This document shows, in pieces, positions 48,101 to 57,600 of a DNA stretch of 64,000 nucleotides (positions are counted from its first letter, which is position 1; every line of letters starts with the position of its first letter). The DNA is from Balneolaceae bacterium (GTDB lineage: Bacteria > Bacteroidota > Rhodothermia > Balneolales > Balneolaceae). The stretch spans positions 1 through 64,000 of the forward strand of contig JAEPQH010000002.1 in the NCBI GenBank assembly GCA_017640605.1. The letters run 5' to 3'. Made by a program: the position numbers and the translations under genes. The notes beneath the pieces are model-generated. The model saw only the letters and a program-made list of their open reading frames with translations, made no database searches and was not told where the DNA came from.

Positions 48101-48170
48101 GTATACTGGCACTGTACCCTAGTACAACTGCAAGCAACAAAAGCAGACCCCTTATTGATCTATTAATCAT
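42147..48170 (-). CDS. Secreted S8 subtilase, multidomain, T9SS sorted
   Basis: A 2007-residue exported serine protease. Signal peptide ~1-26; an I9-like propeptide at ~30-118. Two carbohydrate-binding-like beta-sandwiches (~145-470; FLDNVSLRQV and IDNLYFYDNG endings) separate it from the catalytic domain (~475-815). The triad is Asp ~522 (VVYDDGVDFSHPDL), His ~590 (FHGTHVAGI) and Ser ~764 (LSGTSMASPHVSGI). A calcium-type loop LNGDGMISEDEWNGIDDDGN lies between Asp and His. Two Hydin-like plus choice-of-anchor-J-like modules, cadherin-like repeats, a PKD domain (WEWNFGDGTTSTDQNP) and the T9SS domain (NYPNPFNPSTNINYSLPE to KKMMLIK) follow. Surface display or secretion by T9SS is expected. Substrate unknown. 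Strong terminator downstream. Confidence 0.93.
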   Translation of the reverse strand: MINRSIRGLLLLLAVVLGYSASIQAQIKTTTFNNNTVKENSIVVKYSDEAITVKGKAFSPKQMAATLRTELNANIGRSIKAQNVEEWLISGDMQSAITRLNRIPGVRAFPNYVFYRDEMESSPIDFSNQIKINAVGENLFPSLTALYGDEVISNGDFSIAGLQDWTTYNADFVGVFADFSNMDSVARVTNITGPNDEIWYIQLFQELTIDQLDALNIGGVYELTFIASTDSASKDLNVFVGQNSGDFLSHLSEVVTLTPGDSTYTLQFYMSDVWYSEGMKVAFEGGTSNSSIFLDNVSLRQVNTPVTAAPTPDVDSTMVMSIFSDYYTDVTVDTYRTDWSSATFEIDTVDGDAFLSYSDLDFVGIETVANQLDISEMTNIHFNVWTPNTDVMRIKLVDFGPDGAFGGGDDSEHEIEFTGYPKSTWLFADISLAAFEGLQNTSNIAQIIFSAQPVGESILAIDNLYFYDNGLPTNDPLLTLQYGLNNDGSFNPGYSIESADVDAFGAWEMTTGSDDVIMVVYDDGVDFSHPDLFDNRWVNPGEDLNGDGMISEDEWNGIDDDGNGYPDDFWGWSSIYNDNSFINPGSFHGTHVAGILGAQGNNGMGISGVAQDVSIINVMIFDEFGGTDAIAIMAGYQYISSLLDSGVDITGINQSWGGGGFLDLESDQQFVSVMTSYALDHAEHAALWVVSAGNSSSNRDELPFYSYPNNIQSPNIITVASSDDADNLSGFSDFGVFTVDVSAPGSQIVSTLPPSTTGVAYGYLSGTSMASPHVSGIIALAKAMYPDEDGFDLMTRLLAGNEAIGSLDGYTGAGGRVNAMGALDPTSVGASTPIASGNTNQFHRTFVDGDAMETTGIVNTSDSEITVQSMEITGDNADAFYLITDELPTLAAGEAFGILVGFDNGDMTGDLTATLEVTTSNGTVNLAMIGHEQGFAFVDVSPGYYSFGSVPYGEELETTFTVSNLGNADMFYNLQHALFFYDLEQSMFVDSKVEFQPGTAPANKVGDNNEMELINDITTKVMLERGDRERPVIKAEPRDPQAFDLAGPEYLWFDDLNSDSAVAADWEILDFSEGEGDNWELVDISGDGSNNVFLFGDFIEGYANNSATVAATPMFDFSGFEAGRGPAYLHFDVDIALEDFWDEFFLNIVVDGQPYAYIGGTNTGEIVNYNGYYTVFVDISQFAGFENVEFWFIAVSDISFSGGFGVLFDNVGVVVDDYPFFTSVNGGVIAPGESENVDLTIRTELLPPGDFVMFTDVFANGFISYYGNGGDASGLITEFSARNVALEVDPMELWLGEVSTEEPTSYSFDLNNVGTVGVDYFANTMVFWEQPDDFLNDNMLAARESATTRFENSDKGEGSGIDLVKQRNVILSNAEKRSNARAEVRTVERPRMTPSLESLDIYFEDFESGMLSEDWSVFDGSFGLGNVFEVENFGTVDNPFHMLDVGGLSQNGYYILNDTYTLAFSPTFDLSDVPFSENVIMEMTYSVLMEAGWDFASVWVGVETDAGIELYYLGSSEDALINNGGFYRTGFDLSGFAGQENVFVAFLVETDASVQSTWASFDDIDIYTAEKLSYVEPAEGFIDSAGTQTLDVTVNTPWLFPGNYASVTFIDYYNEDLFVGRFAEQVAYFMIPNMKPVAEDDFTAVLSGTIIDLEFDMIGFILSNDYDVDGPVYLYDVEEPYYGAIKYSLDGPVYVAPHNFDGVDFFRYIITDGQLTDTATVYISVANNPHFPTGSDQQYVFLEDEDLTLSTVRMAAGVGGQDADLFVWANPMHESVMINHDSDNHTVTFSAADNFFGQTEAMFYVGHEGEPMDSMMVSIVITPVNDAPVAEFSANIDGSTVTFADMSSDAIDMQAGGIVAWEWNFGDGTTSTDQNPTYDYGTTGDFTVTLKVTDNGGLTDTFEGNVNIMSVSNEVNGAVPTEFAIAQNYPNPFNPSTNINYSLPEASKVSIVVYDMLGQRVAQLVNAEKSAGYHTVTFDASALSSGMYVYQIKAGSFSQTKKMMLIK

Positions 48171-48423
48171 AGAACCCTCTGGTATGATTTGTTATTGTTT
48201 TACTATTGAGATGGCACTCTATTTCCCCCGAAATAAAGTGCAATTTTACAGGCGGGTAATTACGCAAAATAAAATCTGAATTGCACCTAGTTTTTTTACA
48301 AACTGATACATGCAAATCGTTACCAAAAAGGGTTTTGAATGCCCTAAGTGACTCTATTTAAATAAATCACGCGGATTGCATGGGTAAAAAAGCGCTTTCT
48401 TAAAATTTCTTAATAAAACTCGA

Positions 48424-48966
48424 TTATTTTAAAATCGTTTTTTGATATTGATTGCTTTGTGAAAATGCAGCCCAATATCTTGGGTGGCCATTGAAAGCGT
48501 TTTCGAATAGTTGATGGGCTTTATGTCGGGTAATTGAAACTTCAGCTATTGCACGAAAATTATTATTTGGCGATAGCGTGTATTGATTGGTAGTTTCTGA
48601 GAATGACTTTAACGAAGAAGTTGCATTTCGTAATAATAAAATGAAATCAACATTGCTTGCTGCCGTTACATTTTCACTTTCTAATTGCACCCTAATATCT
48701 TCTGCAAGTTTGCTTAATTGAAAGCCAAGTTGATTTTCTGCTTCAAGTTCAGCGCGCTCTATGGCATCGGTAGAATCAACACCTATCGCCACGCCAAAAC
48801 CTGAAAATGACAATGAATCTGATGAGAATCCTGTACTATTATACCATCCCGGAAAAATACTCTCTCCACCGGTAGATTCTGTTGCAAGTTTTTGGGTACT
48901 GCCTGTACAAGAAATAAAAAATGCTAAAAGTGCGAAGGTAAAAGATCGTGATAACAGTGATTTCAT
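48424..48966 (-). CDS. LPP20-like lipoprotein
   Basis: A 180-residue lipoprotein. The signal peptide ends in the lipobox FFISC (Cys ~20). The body resembles the LPP20 fold, with PGWYNSTGFSSDSLSFSGFGVAIGVDSTDAIERAELEAENQLGFQLSKL followed by TTNQYTLSPNNNFRAIAEV. Its start codon directly follows the stop of the HtrA-like gene without a gap, so coupling is likely. Function in this lineage is unknown. The 253 bp between it and the S8 peptidase start hold no clear element. Confidence 0.75.
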   Translation of the reverse strand: MKSLLSRSFTFALLAFFISCTGSTQKLATESTGGESIFPGWYNSTGFSSDSLSFSGFGVAIGVDSTDAIERAELEAENQLGFQLSKLAEDIRVQLESENVTAASNVDFILLLRNATSSLKSFSETTNQYTLSPNNNFRAIAEVSITRHKAHQLFENAFNGHPRYWAAFSQSNQYQKTILK

Positions 48967-50490
48967 CTAATTTTTCTGAAGCTCAATATAGCCGATTGCG
49001 TTTTCGTCGTTTACAACTTTCAATATAATTGAATTATTGGACGAAAGCTTTGCTGCAATAAGTTCTTCTAAAGTTTGTAGATCTTCAACCCTTTCTTCAT
49101 TTACTGCTAAAATAGTTTGTGATTCTCTTAAACCTCGATTCCAAGCCTCTGAATATTTGTACACATGCGAAATAATGAGGTCAAATGATTGATTATCTTC
49201 TGGTTTGGCTAATGCCATTACTCTGAAACCTAAATCAAATTCGTGGAAATCTACCCCTGTATTATTTTCTTCCGGTTCAGAATCTTCAAGAATCGGTTCT
49301 TCTTCAAAAGCTAATTCTTCGACTGGGGCGGGTTCTAATTTCTTTAACTGCACATCAAGATTAAAAATATCACCTCTTCTCCAAATGGTAAGGTCTACGA
49401 ATTCGCCTGGACGCATAACCGCAACTTTTTCCTGAAGCTCATTTGATTCGTTAACCGATTGGCCGTTAACTGACAGGATAACATCCCCAGATTTTAAACC
49501 AGCACTGTAAGCAGCTCCATCCTGAGGAGTTCCGATAATTTCTACGCCTTTAACTTCACCAAGTCCAATATCCTGTGCGCGATCGAAATCAACAGCTGCA
49601 ATTGTAACACCTAATAATCCGCGTTGTACTTCGCCAAATTCAATAATATCGGTGGCAACTTTCAAAGCGAGGTTACTTGGAACAGCAAAGCCATATCCTT
49701 GATAGGTTCCGCTTTGTGAAGCAATTGCAGTATTAATGCCTATCAGCTCGCCGGCAGTGTTAACTAACGCTCCCCCACTATTTCCTTTATTAATAGCGGC
49801 ATCTGTTTGTATAAAGCTTTCGATACGCATTCTATCGTTAATAATTTGTACATCACGTCCAAGCGCACTTACAATACCTGCAGTAACTGTAGATCTTAAT
49901 CTGAATGGATTTCCAATTGCGAGAACCCATTCTCCAACATCAACGGTATCTGAGTTCCCAATGATAACTGCTGGTAAGTTTTCTGCATTTATTTTGATGA
50001 CGGCCAAATCGGTACTGGGATCTTGTCCAACTAAACGAGCAGGATATTCTCGTTTATCGTTTAACACAACTTTTAATCCATTTCGAACAGCACCTTCAAT
50101 TACGTGATAGTTCGTTAAAATATAGCCATCGGTAGTAATGAGCACTCCCGATCCAACAGTGCGTGCCCGTTGTGGCATTAAGCGATCCCAAATTTCGTCG
50201 CTAAAACTATGCATTTCATCATCCGGCACATTCACGGGAATGATTGTTTCGATATAAACCACAGTAGGTGTTACCTCTTCGGCAATCGTTTTAAATATGA
50301 AGCGCGCATCATAGTTAGCTAAGTCGTCATCTTCTATATAAGGCGATTCACTGCGGGTTACTTCTGTTACATTTACTTCACTTAGAGGGGCAAGCTCAGG
50401 ATTGATGCTATAAAGCGCAATGATGGTGCCAATTGAAATGCCTACCAATAAAAGCAGGAGTGCTGTTAAATAAAGTTCTCTTTTTTTCAT
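48967..50490 (-). CDS. HtrA/Deg-type serine protease with two PDZ domains
   Basis: A 507-residue membrane-anchored periplasmic protease. One N-terminal transmembrane helix (~7-28). The trypsin-like domain spans ~65-265, with triad H129 (LTNYHVIEGA), D161 (DPSTDLAVIK) and S238 (NKGNSGGALVN). PDZ1 is at ~285-375 (GLLGVTIAAVDFDRAQDIGLG), then an acidic linker (~385-415), then PDZ2 (~420-505). It is expected to degrade or sense misfolded envelope proteins, as DegS/DegP do. Its start codon shares one base with the recO stop. Confidence 0.92.
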   Translation of the reverse strand: MKKRELYLTALLLLLVGISIGTIIALYSINPELAPLSEVNVTEVTRSESPYIEDDDLANYDARFIFKTIAEEVTPTVVYIETIIPVNVPDDEMHSFSDEIWDRLMPQRARTVGSGVLITTDGYILTNYHVIEGAVRNGLKVVLNDKREYPARLVGQDPSTDLAVIKINAENLPAVIIGNSDTVDVGEWVLAIGNPFRLRSTVTAGIVSALGRDVQIINDRMRIESFIQTDAAINKGNSGGALVNTAGELIGINTAIASQSGTYQGYGFAVPSNLALKVATDIIEFGEVQRGLLGVTIAAVDFDRAQDIGLGEVKGVEIIGTPQDGAAYSAGLKSGDVILSVNGQSVNESNELQEKVAVMRPGEFVDLTIWRRGDIFNLDVQLKKLEPAPVEELAFEEEPILEDSEPEENNTGVDFHEFDLGFRVMALAKPEDNQSFDLIISHVYKYSEAWNRGLRESQTILAVNEERVEDLQTLEELIAAKLSSNNSIILKVVNDENAIGYIELQKN

Positions 50491-51227
50491 TAAATATCCT
50501 TTAGCATCTGTTCAAAAATCGCATCCGACTTCCGATCCTTGTATCCGTCGATATGATACTTATAATAAACATCTAAATGATGTATTAATTGCTTTAGTTC
50601 CAAGCCAGACAATCCAATTTGTAATACTTTTATGCTCTTTGAACTAATTGCCTGATGAAGAAACCGACTTTGTTTCACGGTTAAGGTATAAGAAAGTTCC
50701 GTTTGGTATTCGTTCGATATCAACCCATGCGAAATATCAAAAAACATGTGTTCAAATGTATCGGCTTGTTCGAAGCTTAGATTAAACCCAAGAAGTTCTG
50801 CACATCGAATTTGAACGTAAGCAAAAATGGAAGGGTGTATAAATTCTGAATTGCTCAACCATTTTACAAAAACAGACAGAAAACTGAATAAAGGTTCATT
50901 TTCCTCATTTTCGTGAACCAATTGCCCTGTTAACTCAAGTACACTGTATAGGATTGCAGCTTTTTCAAAATCTTTTCTAAAGGCCATACTGCCAGATTGA
51001 ATAGATGCTTCCGTTAAACTTTGTACTGCTCGGGAAGGTTTATAGTAGTACACTACATCTAATATATTCCCGATATCGATAACGCCCGCTAATTTACTTT
51101 TAGGGCGTTTAACTCCGCGTGCAATTAATGCAATTTTACCGTGCTTTTGTGATAATACAGTCAGGATTTTGCTGGATTCCTGATAATCTACACTTTTCAG
51201 AATGATGGCTTGGGTGTGCGTAATCAT
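50490..51227 (-). CDS. recO: DNA repair protein RecO
   Basis: A 245-residue recombination mediator that works with RecR and RecF to load RecA on gapped DNA. The N-terminal OB fold begins MITHTQAIILKSVDYQESSKILTVLSQKHGKIALIARGVKR, and GVIDIGNILDVVYYYKPSRAVQSLTEA follows. The C-terminal helical part lacks the four-cysteine zinc motif that some RecOs have. It is first of the recO-htrA-LPP20 run and overlaps the HtrA gene by one base. Confidence 0.92.
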   Translation of the reverse strand: MITHTQAIILKSVDYQESSKILTVLSQKHGKIALIARGVKRPKSKLAGVIDIGNILDVVYYYKPSRAVQSLTEASIQSGSMAFRKDFEKAAILYSVLELTGQLVHENEENEPLFSFLSVFVKWLSNSEFIHPSIFAYVQIRCAELLGFNLSFEQADTFEHMFFDISHGLISNEYQTELSYTLTVKQSRFLHQAISSKSIKVLQIGLSGLELKQLIHHLDVYYKYHIDGYKDRKSDAIFEQMLKDI

Positions 51228-51269
51228 ACCCTAACTTAGTGTAGCTACGGTTTAAAATAAATGGTAGAA

Positions 51270-51665
51270 TTAGTTTGATTCGCTAAGAACCAGGCCTAAG
51301 GTTTCTGCCAGAGCATCCGGTTCGATTGGTTTCCCCAACATCCTTCGCGCACCTAGTTTTGTAGCCCTATCGATATATTCTTGCGAGGTATTAGATGACA
51401 AGTAAACAAAAGGAATATTTAATCTTCCAAAGTTTTCTTTAACATACACATGAAGCTCGAAACCATCCATACAAGGCATGGTTATATCTGAAAGAATCAG
51501 AGACGGTTGCACATATTGTAACATGTCTACTGCTTTTCGGCCATGTTCAAACATCATCACCAAAAAGCCTCTCTTTTCCAATACTTTGCCCAATAACAAG
51601 CGATAGGCTTGATTATCCTCTACGATAAAAACCAACGGTTTGTCCGGCTTGATTGCTTTTGTCAT
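51270..51665 (-). CDS. Single-domain response regulator (CheY-like)
   Basis: A 131-residue receiver domain. The acidic pair E16-D17 (FIVEDNQ), phospho-acceptor D60 (LILSDITMP), the serine in YLSSNTS and the lysine in LGKPIEP form the usual active site. No output domain is attached. It begins 7 bp after the giant surface protein gene, so it is probably co-transcribed with it. No histidine kinase is nearby. It may act by protein-protein contact, as CheY does. Confidence 0.9.
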   Translation of the reverse strand: MTKAIKPDKPLVFIVEDNQAYRLLLGKVLEKRGFLVMMFEHGRKAVDMLQYVQPSLILSDITMPCMDGFELHVYVKENFGRLNIPFVYLSSNTSQEYIDRATKLGARRMLGKPIEPDALAETLGLVLSESN

Positions 51666-51672
51666 TCTATAG

Positions 51673-54600
51673 TTAGTTATCTATTAATACTTTATAGCTT
51701 ACAGCGCCGGTTTCACCTGGTTGCAATACCCCTGTAAACGTCCATTTTATTGTTCCTCTGATTCCAACCGATGGTGCCAAAATATTACAGTTGGTAAATC
51801 CTGTTGGTAACGCACCACAAGAGCTCGAGAAATAGGTGGTATAAGCAGGCACTTCATCCACAACCTCTACTTGAGAGATGGGCTCATCCCCTAAATTCTC
51901 GTAATTAATGGTATACGTTAATGTATCTCCAGGCATAGCTTGAGCTTTGTCAACGGCTTTAATGATTACCAATCCCCCGTCGGTTGTGCTTACTGTCACA
52001 ATATCTGTGCGGGTGAGTACCTGTTGTATATTTGTGGCGCTATTCGCATAAACCATGGTTGCAGTTACTGTGGTTGTACTTGTAGCACCATCGTTCACGC
52101 CATTTGGTACATTTACCCTAACTACAAGACATATTGCTTGCCCAGCTGTTACAGAAATATTATCACTACTTGATAAAATTGGCTCACCCTGATCCGGATC
52201 ACCATCACAATTTAAGTCGCGAGTTAGAACTACCGGGAAGTTAATATTCGGATTATTTACCGAGCTCGTTGTAAATGTTACGGTTCCTGCAGTTTGAGCG
52301 GTAAACAAATGGGTAAATGTTGCTACTGCTCCGGGTTGGGTCGACTTAGAGCCATCAGTAAGTAATGTTGAAACCTGAACATTGGCAAAATCTACACCAG
52401 TATATTCTGTTCCAACGGTATTGATAAATATAGTTTGATCGTTTCCAATAGTATATGTTCCGCCTGTGGTGCCAACACTTCCGCCGGTGGTTATAAACTC
52501 GGCTCCATCGGTTTCTTTAATTTTGACGGTACCTCCATCTCCCACTACCGATTTTGGAACATATAACGAATAGGTACCATTTGCGGCAGAAGTAGTTTGT
52601 TCAATCAATACATCGTTTGCATCTAAAGCGCGTACTATTCTGGTTGATAATCCACCTTCACCACCGTTTTTGATCCCATCGTTCGCAGTACCGCTTGAGA
52701 TTCCATTATCATTAAATACTGTTCCTGTAATTTTGGAACCTTCGAAATCACCAAAATCCTGAATAGCCGGTAAGTTATTTACTGTTACGGTTCTAAGGTT
52801 CGGTGTAGTTGAGATAAAATCATCGGGATCGTTTGCCGCGGGAGTACAGATATCAGGAGTAGGAACACTTTGGCCGAATGCCTCAATCAAATCGTATGTA
52901 CCATTTAACACATTAGTGAATTCATAGAATCCATTTGAGTTTGTTAGCACACTCTTACAGTTGTTCTGTTGAGTGTTGTAAAGTACAACAGTCACATTTT
53001 CTAAGCCCGATTCGCCGCCATCTTTTATCATGTTGTGATTAGCATCGTTATATACAAAACCACTTACGGTAACACCGGTTGGAATAACTCTCGAATTGGC
53101 ACTGAACTCGGAGGTGTTGTTCACAGAACTAATTGCAATCGCCGTTACTCTATCATTAAAGGCTAAACTTACATTGCCCGGCACAGGAATGTCTGTGTTA
53201 AATGAACCATTAGCACTGGTTGTAATTACCCCAATCAAATCCCGACCTTCGCCATGCGGACGTGATAAACTTCCTCCAACTTCAATTAAGGCATTGCTGT
53301 CGCCGTCGTCATCAGCTTTATAGATTTGTATGGTATACGTACCGCTCAGTTTTGTACTTGTGGTTCCGACATACCCTTCTACATGCAGAATACCGTTTTC
53401 CAGTGTAGTAAGAGTAAACACCGGATAATCCAATCCACTATTTGGTGTATTTGTTGCAGAAACTAACACACCATCGTTGGGGTTAACGCCATCCGCTTGT
53501 CCGGTTCCGGCAATTACTAAATCGATGGCAATTCCGTAGTTATCGTAAAATTTATTTCTTCCGATTCGAACACCACTTTGGGTTACTCCATTTGGTGTAG
53601 CTAGTTTTACACCGGCTCCCAATTTGGTACCTGAAGCTGAGTAATTCGTACCGTTTTGATAAATCTCATTTCTTTCGATAACCGATGCCGTAACGCCATT
53701 TAAAACACTTATACCACTTACTGCATTATTATATATACTATTATTTCTGATGGTATTATTTGATGAGGTTCCAGATTCGCTACCAATTTCTATACCATTG
53801 CCACCATTAATGGCTGAACTTGATCCATTTCCAACTTCATGAATTCGGTTTTGTTGGATGGTCCATGTTCCAATTCCTTCGATTCCATTGGTATTGGTTC
53901 CGGCTAAACCAACTTGAAATAACTCATTTTTGAAAACATTCAACACAGAAGCTTGATTGGTTGATTTAATACCACTTCCATTTAAATAGGCGATATAGTT
54001 TTCCTGGATTAACGGATTAACGGCAGACGCTCCATTAAACTCGATTCCGGTTTCTAATCGCAAACCGGCCGCCGGTGCTGTTCCATCTGCTCGGGCACCA
54101 ATAATGTTCTTTTCTAGTAGTCCATTATTACCCGCTTGCACACGAATTCCGGTACTATTGTTGTAAAGTGCGACATTCCTGATGGTGTAAGCGCCCGTAG
54201 CATTTACTAACAATGCATTTGCTCCCACATCAGCGAGATTCACTTCGAATTCTTTTCGCGTTGTAGTATTTCCGGCAAGATTGTCTACCCCAACTGAACC
54301 TCCTGTTCCAATGCTACCTGGATTATCATCTCGAATGGTTTTTGGAGCTGTATTTAGATACGCTGTACCGGCAATGGTTGTTAGCGGATCCACGATTGCC
54401 GGAAGTTCTGCAGTGAGCGTAGTTGTCCACCAATTTCCACCACTTCCTGCAGAATTTGTTGGTACAGATGGTACAAATCGCATAGTATTTGCGCCGGTTA
54501 TTTGATTGGCATTGGTGATAAACTGTCGCAACGAACCTTGAATGCTACGATTTGAACTACCGTCGTCATCGCCATCGTCTGTATTTGTAACCACATTAAA

Positions 54601-57600
54601 ACTAAAACCAAAATCGATATCGGACACACCTGCTCCACTAATGGTTACTTTAGCCAAATGCTCAGCATTAGGTAAATCAGAAGGTACCGGCGTTGCAGAA
54701 ATATTATCTGATTGGTTACCTCTTCGTCCACCAAAACATTGTCCGGCTGCTGTTTTTACAACCACGTTACCAGCGCCATCCTCACAATATCCACCAATCG
54801 GACCGTAGGTTTGCTCACCCCACGAACTTCCATCCGTTAACTCACCGGTTTTGGAATCTACAACTACCCAATAATCAGCATCATCACCAATTTTGAATGT
54901 GTACTCTCCCAAGTTATTGGTTGTAGTAGCTCCAACTAAAGTGTCATCATTTCCATCCGGGGTACCATCACCGCCATCTTTAAATAAATAAACTTCAACA
55001 TTTTCAAGAGCTTGCTGATCGCCGGCGGCGTCATTAAACGTAAGGTCTTCGCTGAATCCGTTTCCGGTAATATCCTGAAAAACAACTCCCTCCAACTCAA
55101 CTCCAACTTTTATAACAACCGCAGAAGTATCGTTATTTATGTTTGGATCCACCTGGTTCAAACCTTGTACAAACGCCTTATTGATGAGCGAATCAGTCTG
55201 AATGTTTGAATTAACCGTAGCTTCGATTTGAAGCGTGGCAGACGTACCATTATTCAGGGTTCCAACTGTCCAAATATTGGTTAATTGATTGTAATTACCT
55301 ACGCTCGGGGTAGATTGCACGAGAGTTAATCCCGTTGGAAGTGTCTCATTGATATCAACTTCTGTAGCTCTTTCTGGTCCATTATTTGTAACAGAAATTG
55401 TAAAGTTGATGGTTTCTCCTTCCAGTGGATTTGATTCATCCACTGTTTTTACAACCTGAATATCTGCGTCTCTGGTTGTGGTAACGGGGTTGGTAAAATC
55501 CTGATTTCTACATGGGGTAAAGTCGATGTCTACCAATCGGTCATCAACCGTAGTTCCGGTAGTTGTGGTACCTGTTCTAATCCTGAAGACAGAGGTATAT
55601 TTATAGAAAAGGTAAGCCATATGATTTATATCAAACGAACCATTACCATCTGTAGTGGTTGAAGACTCAAACAATTGAAAGTTACCTGCGGTTGTTTCTT
55701 GCAAGTTATTCCCAGCTTGAACAATATTGCCTTGATTCTGAGAAAACCCGAGGTAATCCTGTACAGTACCATCACCGTATGCAAAACCGTCAATATCTAA
55801 CCCGGTTAAGGCAAAATCTTTTTTTATCGGATTAGTAGTACCTGTAGCTACAAAAGTGATCTCCCAATCAATAAAACCGCCACCTTGTAATGCTGTGAAG
55901 AGCGGACTAAAGTTTGCATTCGAGTTCGCAATACCATTGTCATCAATGTTATCAAGCGTTGCATTGTTTATAGAGATAATTTTCACCAATGCATCAACGC
56001 CGGAAGCTACATTTGAGAATCTATATATCGCATTAACTTGGTTTGGAACCCCCTGCTCTAACGTTTGAGTGAAGAAGTTGAAGGTAGGTGGATCGGTACA
56101 GGAGGTTACCTGTGGATCATTTACCACCATATTTACGAAGGCCGAGTTGTTGTTCACATTGCCATCTGTTCCTGTGAAATCGGTTATGGTGGCAGTATTC
56201 GTGAAACTGTTTCCGGCTGTATTATTATCAACAGAGGCAACAATGGTAAGTGTGGCATTTTGAGCACCTGCAAGAGTACCCACATCCCAAATTCCTGTTC
56301 CATTATTGAACGTACCTTGACTGGCTGTGGCACTTACAAAGGTTAAATCACCCGGCAGCTGATCTGTTACTTCAACATCCCCTACCGAGTTACCTTGAAG
56401 ATTCGAAACCTGAATGGTAAACGTAACATTATCACCTTCGTTTGGTGTGTTGTCATTTACAGCTTTAGTAATACCAAGATCTACAATATTGGTGGATGTT
56501 GGATTTGTAAATCCATTTATAATACATGGACTAAATCCTAATGAAAACTGACGTCGCGTTGTATTTACAGGATCTTTTATACCGGCACGATATCTGAACT
56601 TCGGCTCATTTGTATACGTGGTGTATACTAAGTTTTCAGTAACAGTTGTATCTACACCTGGGGCTTCGGTATTACCCGGAGCTCTGAAGGTGGTATAAAT
56701 GCCTTCACTACCAACAATTAAATTTGTGGCTTGCTCTACAGTAAAGGTAGTAAGCCTCTGGAAACCAACGAATTCCTTAAGATTGTTTCCGTCAATATCT
56801 ATGGCAGAAGCGGCATAGGTCAAATACTTTGGGTTTTGAGTATTCGCCTGTAAAAATCTGATTTCGAAATCGATATAACCTTCAGGAAGAGCATCGTTTA
56901 CAACCCCAATTTCAGGTTGGAAATTATCGAAGTCGCCAGAAATACTAGCGTCAAATGCATTTAAATAAGCGTTGTTTATAGCTAAGATTTCAATCTCTGC
57001 ATCTACTCCGGTTGTAATATCTTCGAATAAGTAAACGGCTCCTACCTGTCCGCCTGAACCTGAGATTAATGAATTACCTTCAAATATTAAGTTGGGTAAC
57101 TCGGAACATGATTGTGGGAAACCGGCAACAATCACATCAACATCTACACTCCCGGTGTTGTTAGTGGCGTTCGGATCAATTTGATCCATCGAGCTTAAAT
57201 TAGCAGTATTCGTGATGGTACTACCTTCGGTATTGGGATTTACTGTGGCATTTAACACTAAGGTGGCCTGAGCGCCATTACCGAGTGTACCTATATCCCA
57301 GATTCCGGTGCCAACCGTATACGTTCCCACGCTTGGCGTTGAGGAAACATAGGTTAATCCACTAGGAATTTGATCCTGAATTTTTAGATTGGTTGCCGAT
57401 TTTGGACCATTATTAGCAACAATCACCGTAAAAACGAGATCTTGCGCTTCAATAGCTGTTGCATCATCTACGATTTTTGAAATTGCAATATCAGCAGATT
57501 CCGGAACTACCGTAATCCCTACTGATGCGGAATTATTATTTAATTCAGGATCAGTTTCATTTAAAGCTGTAATGGAAGCATTATTGATAATTGTATTACC

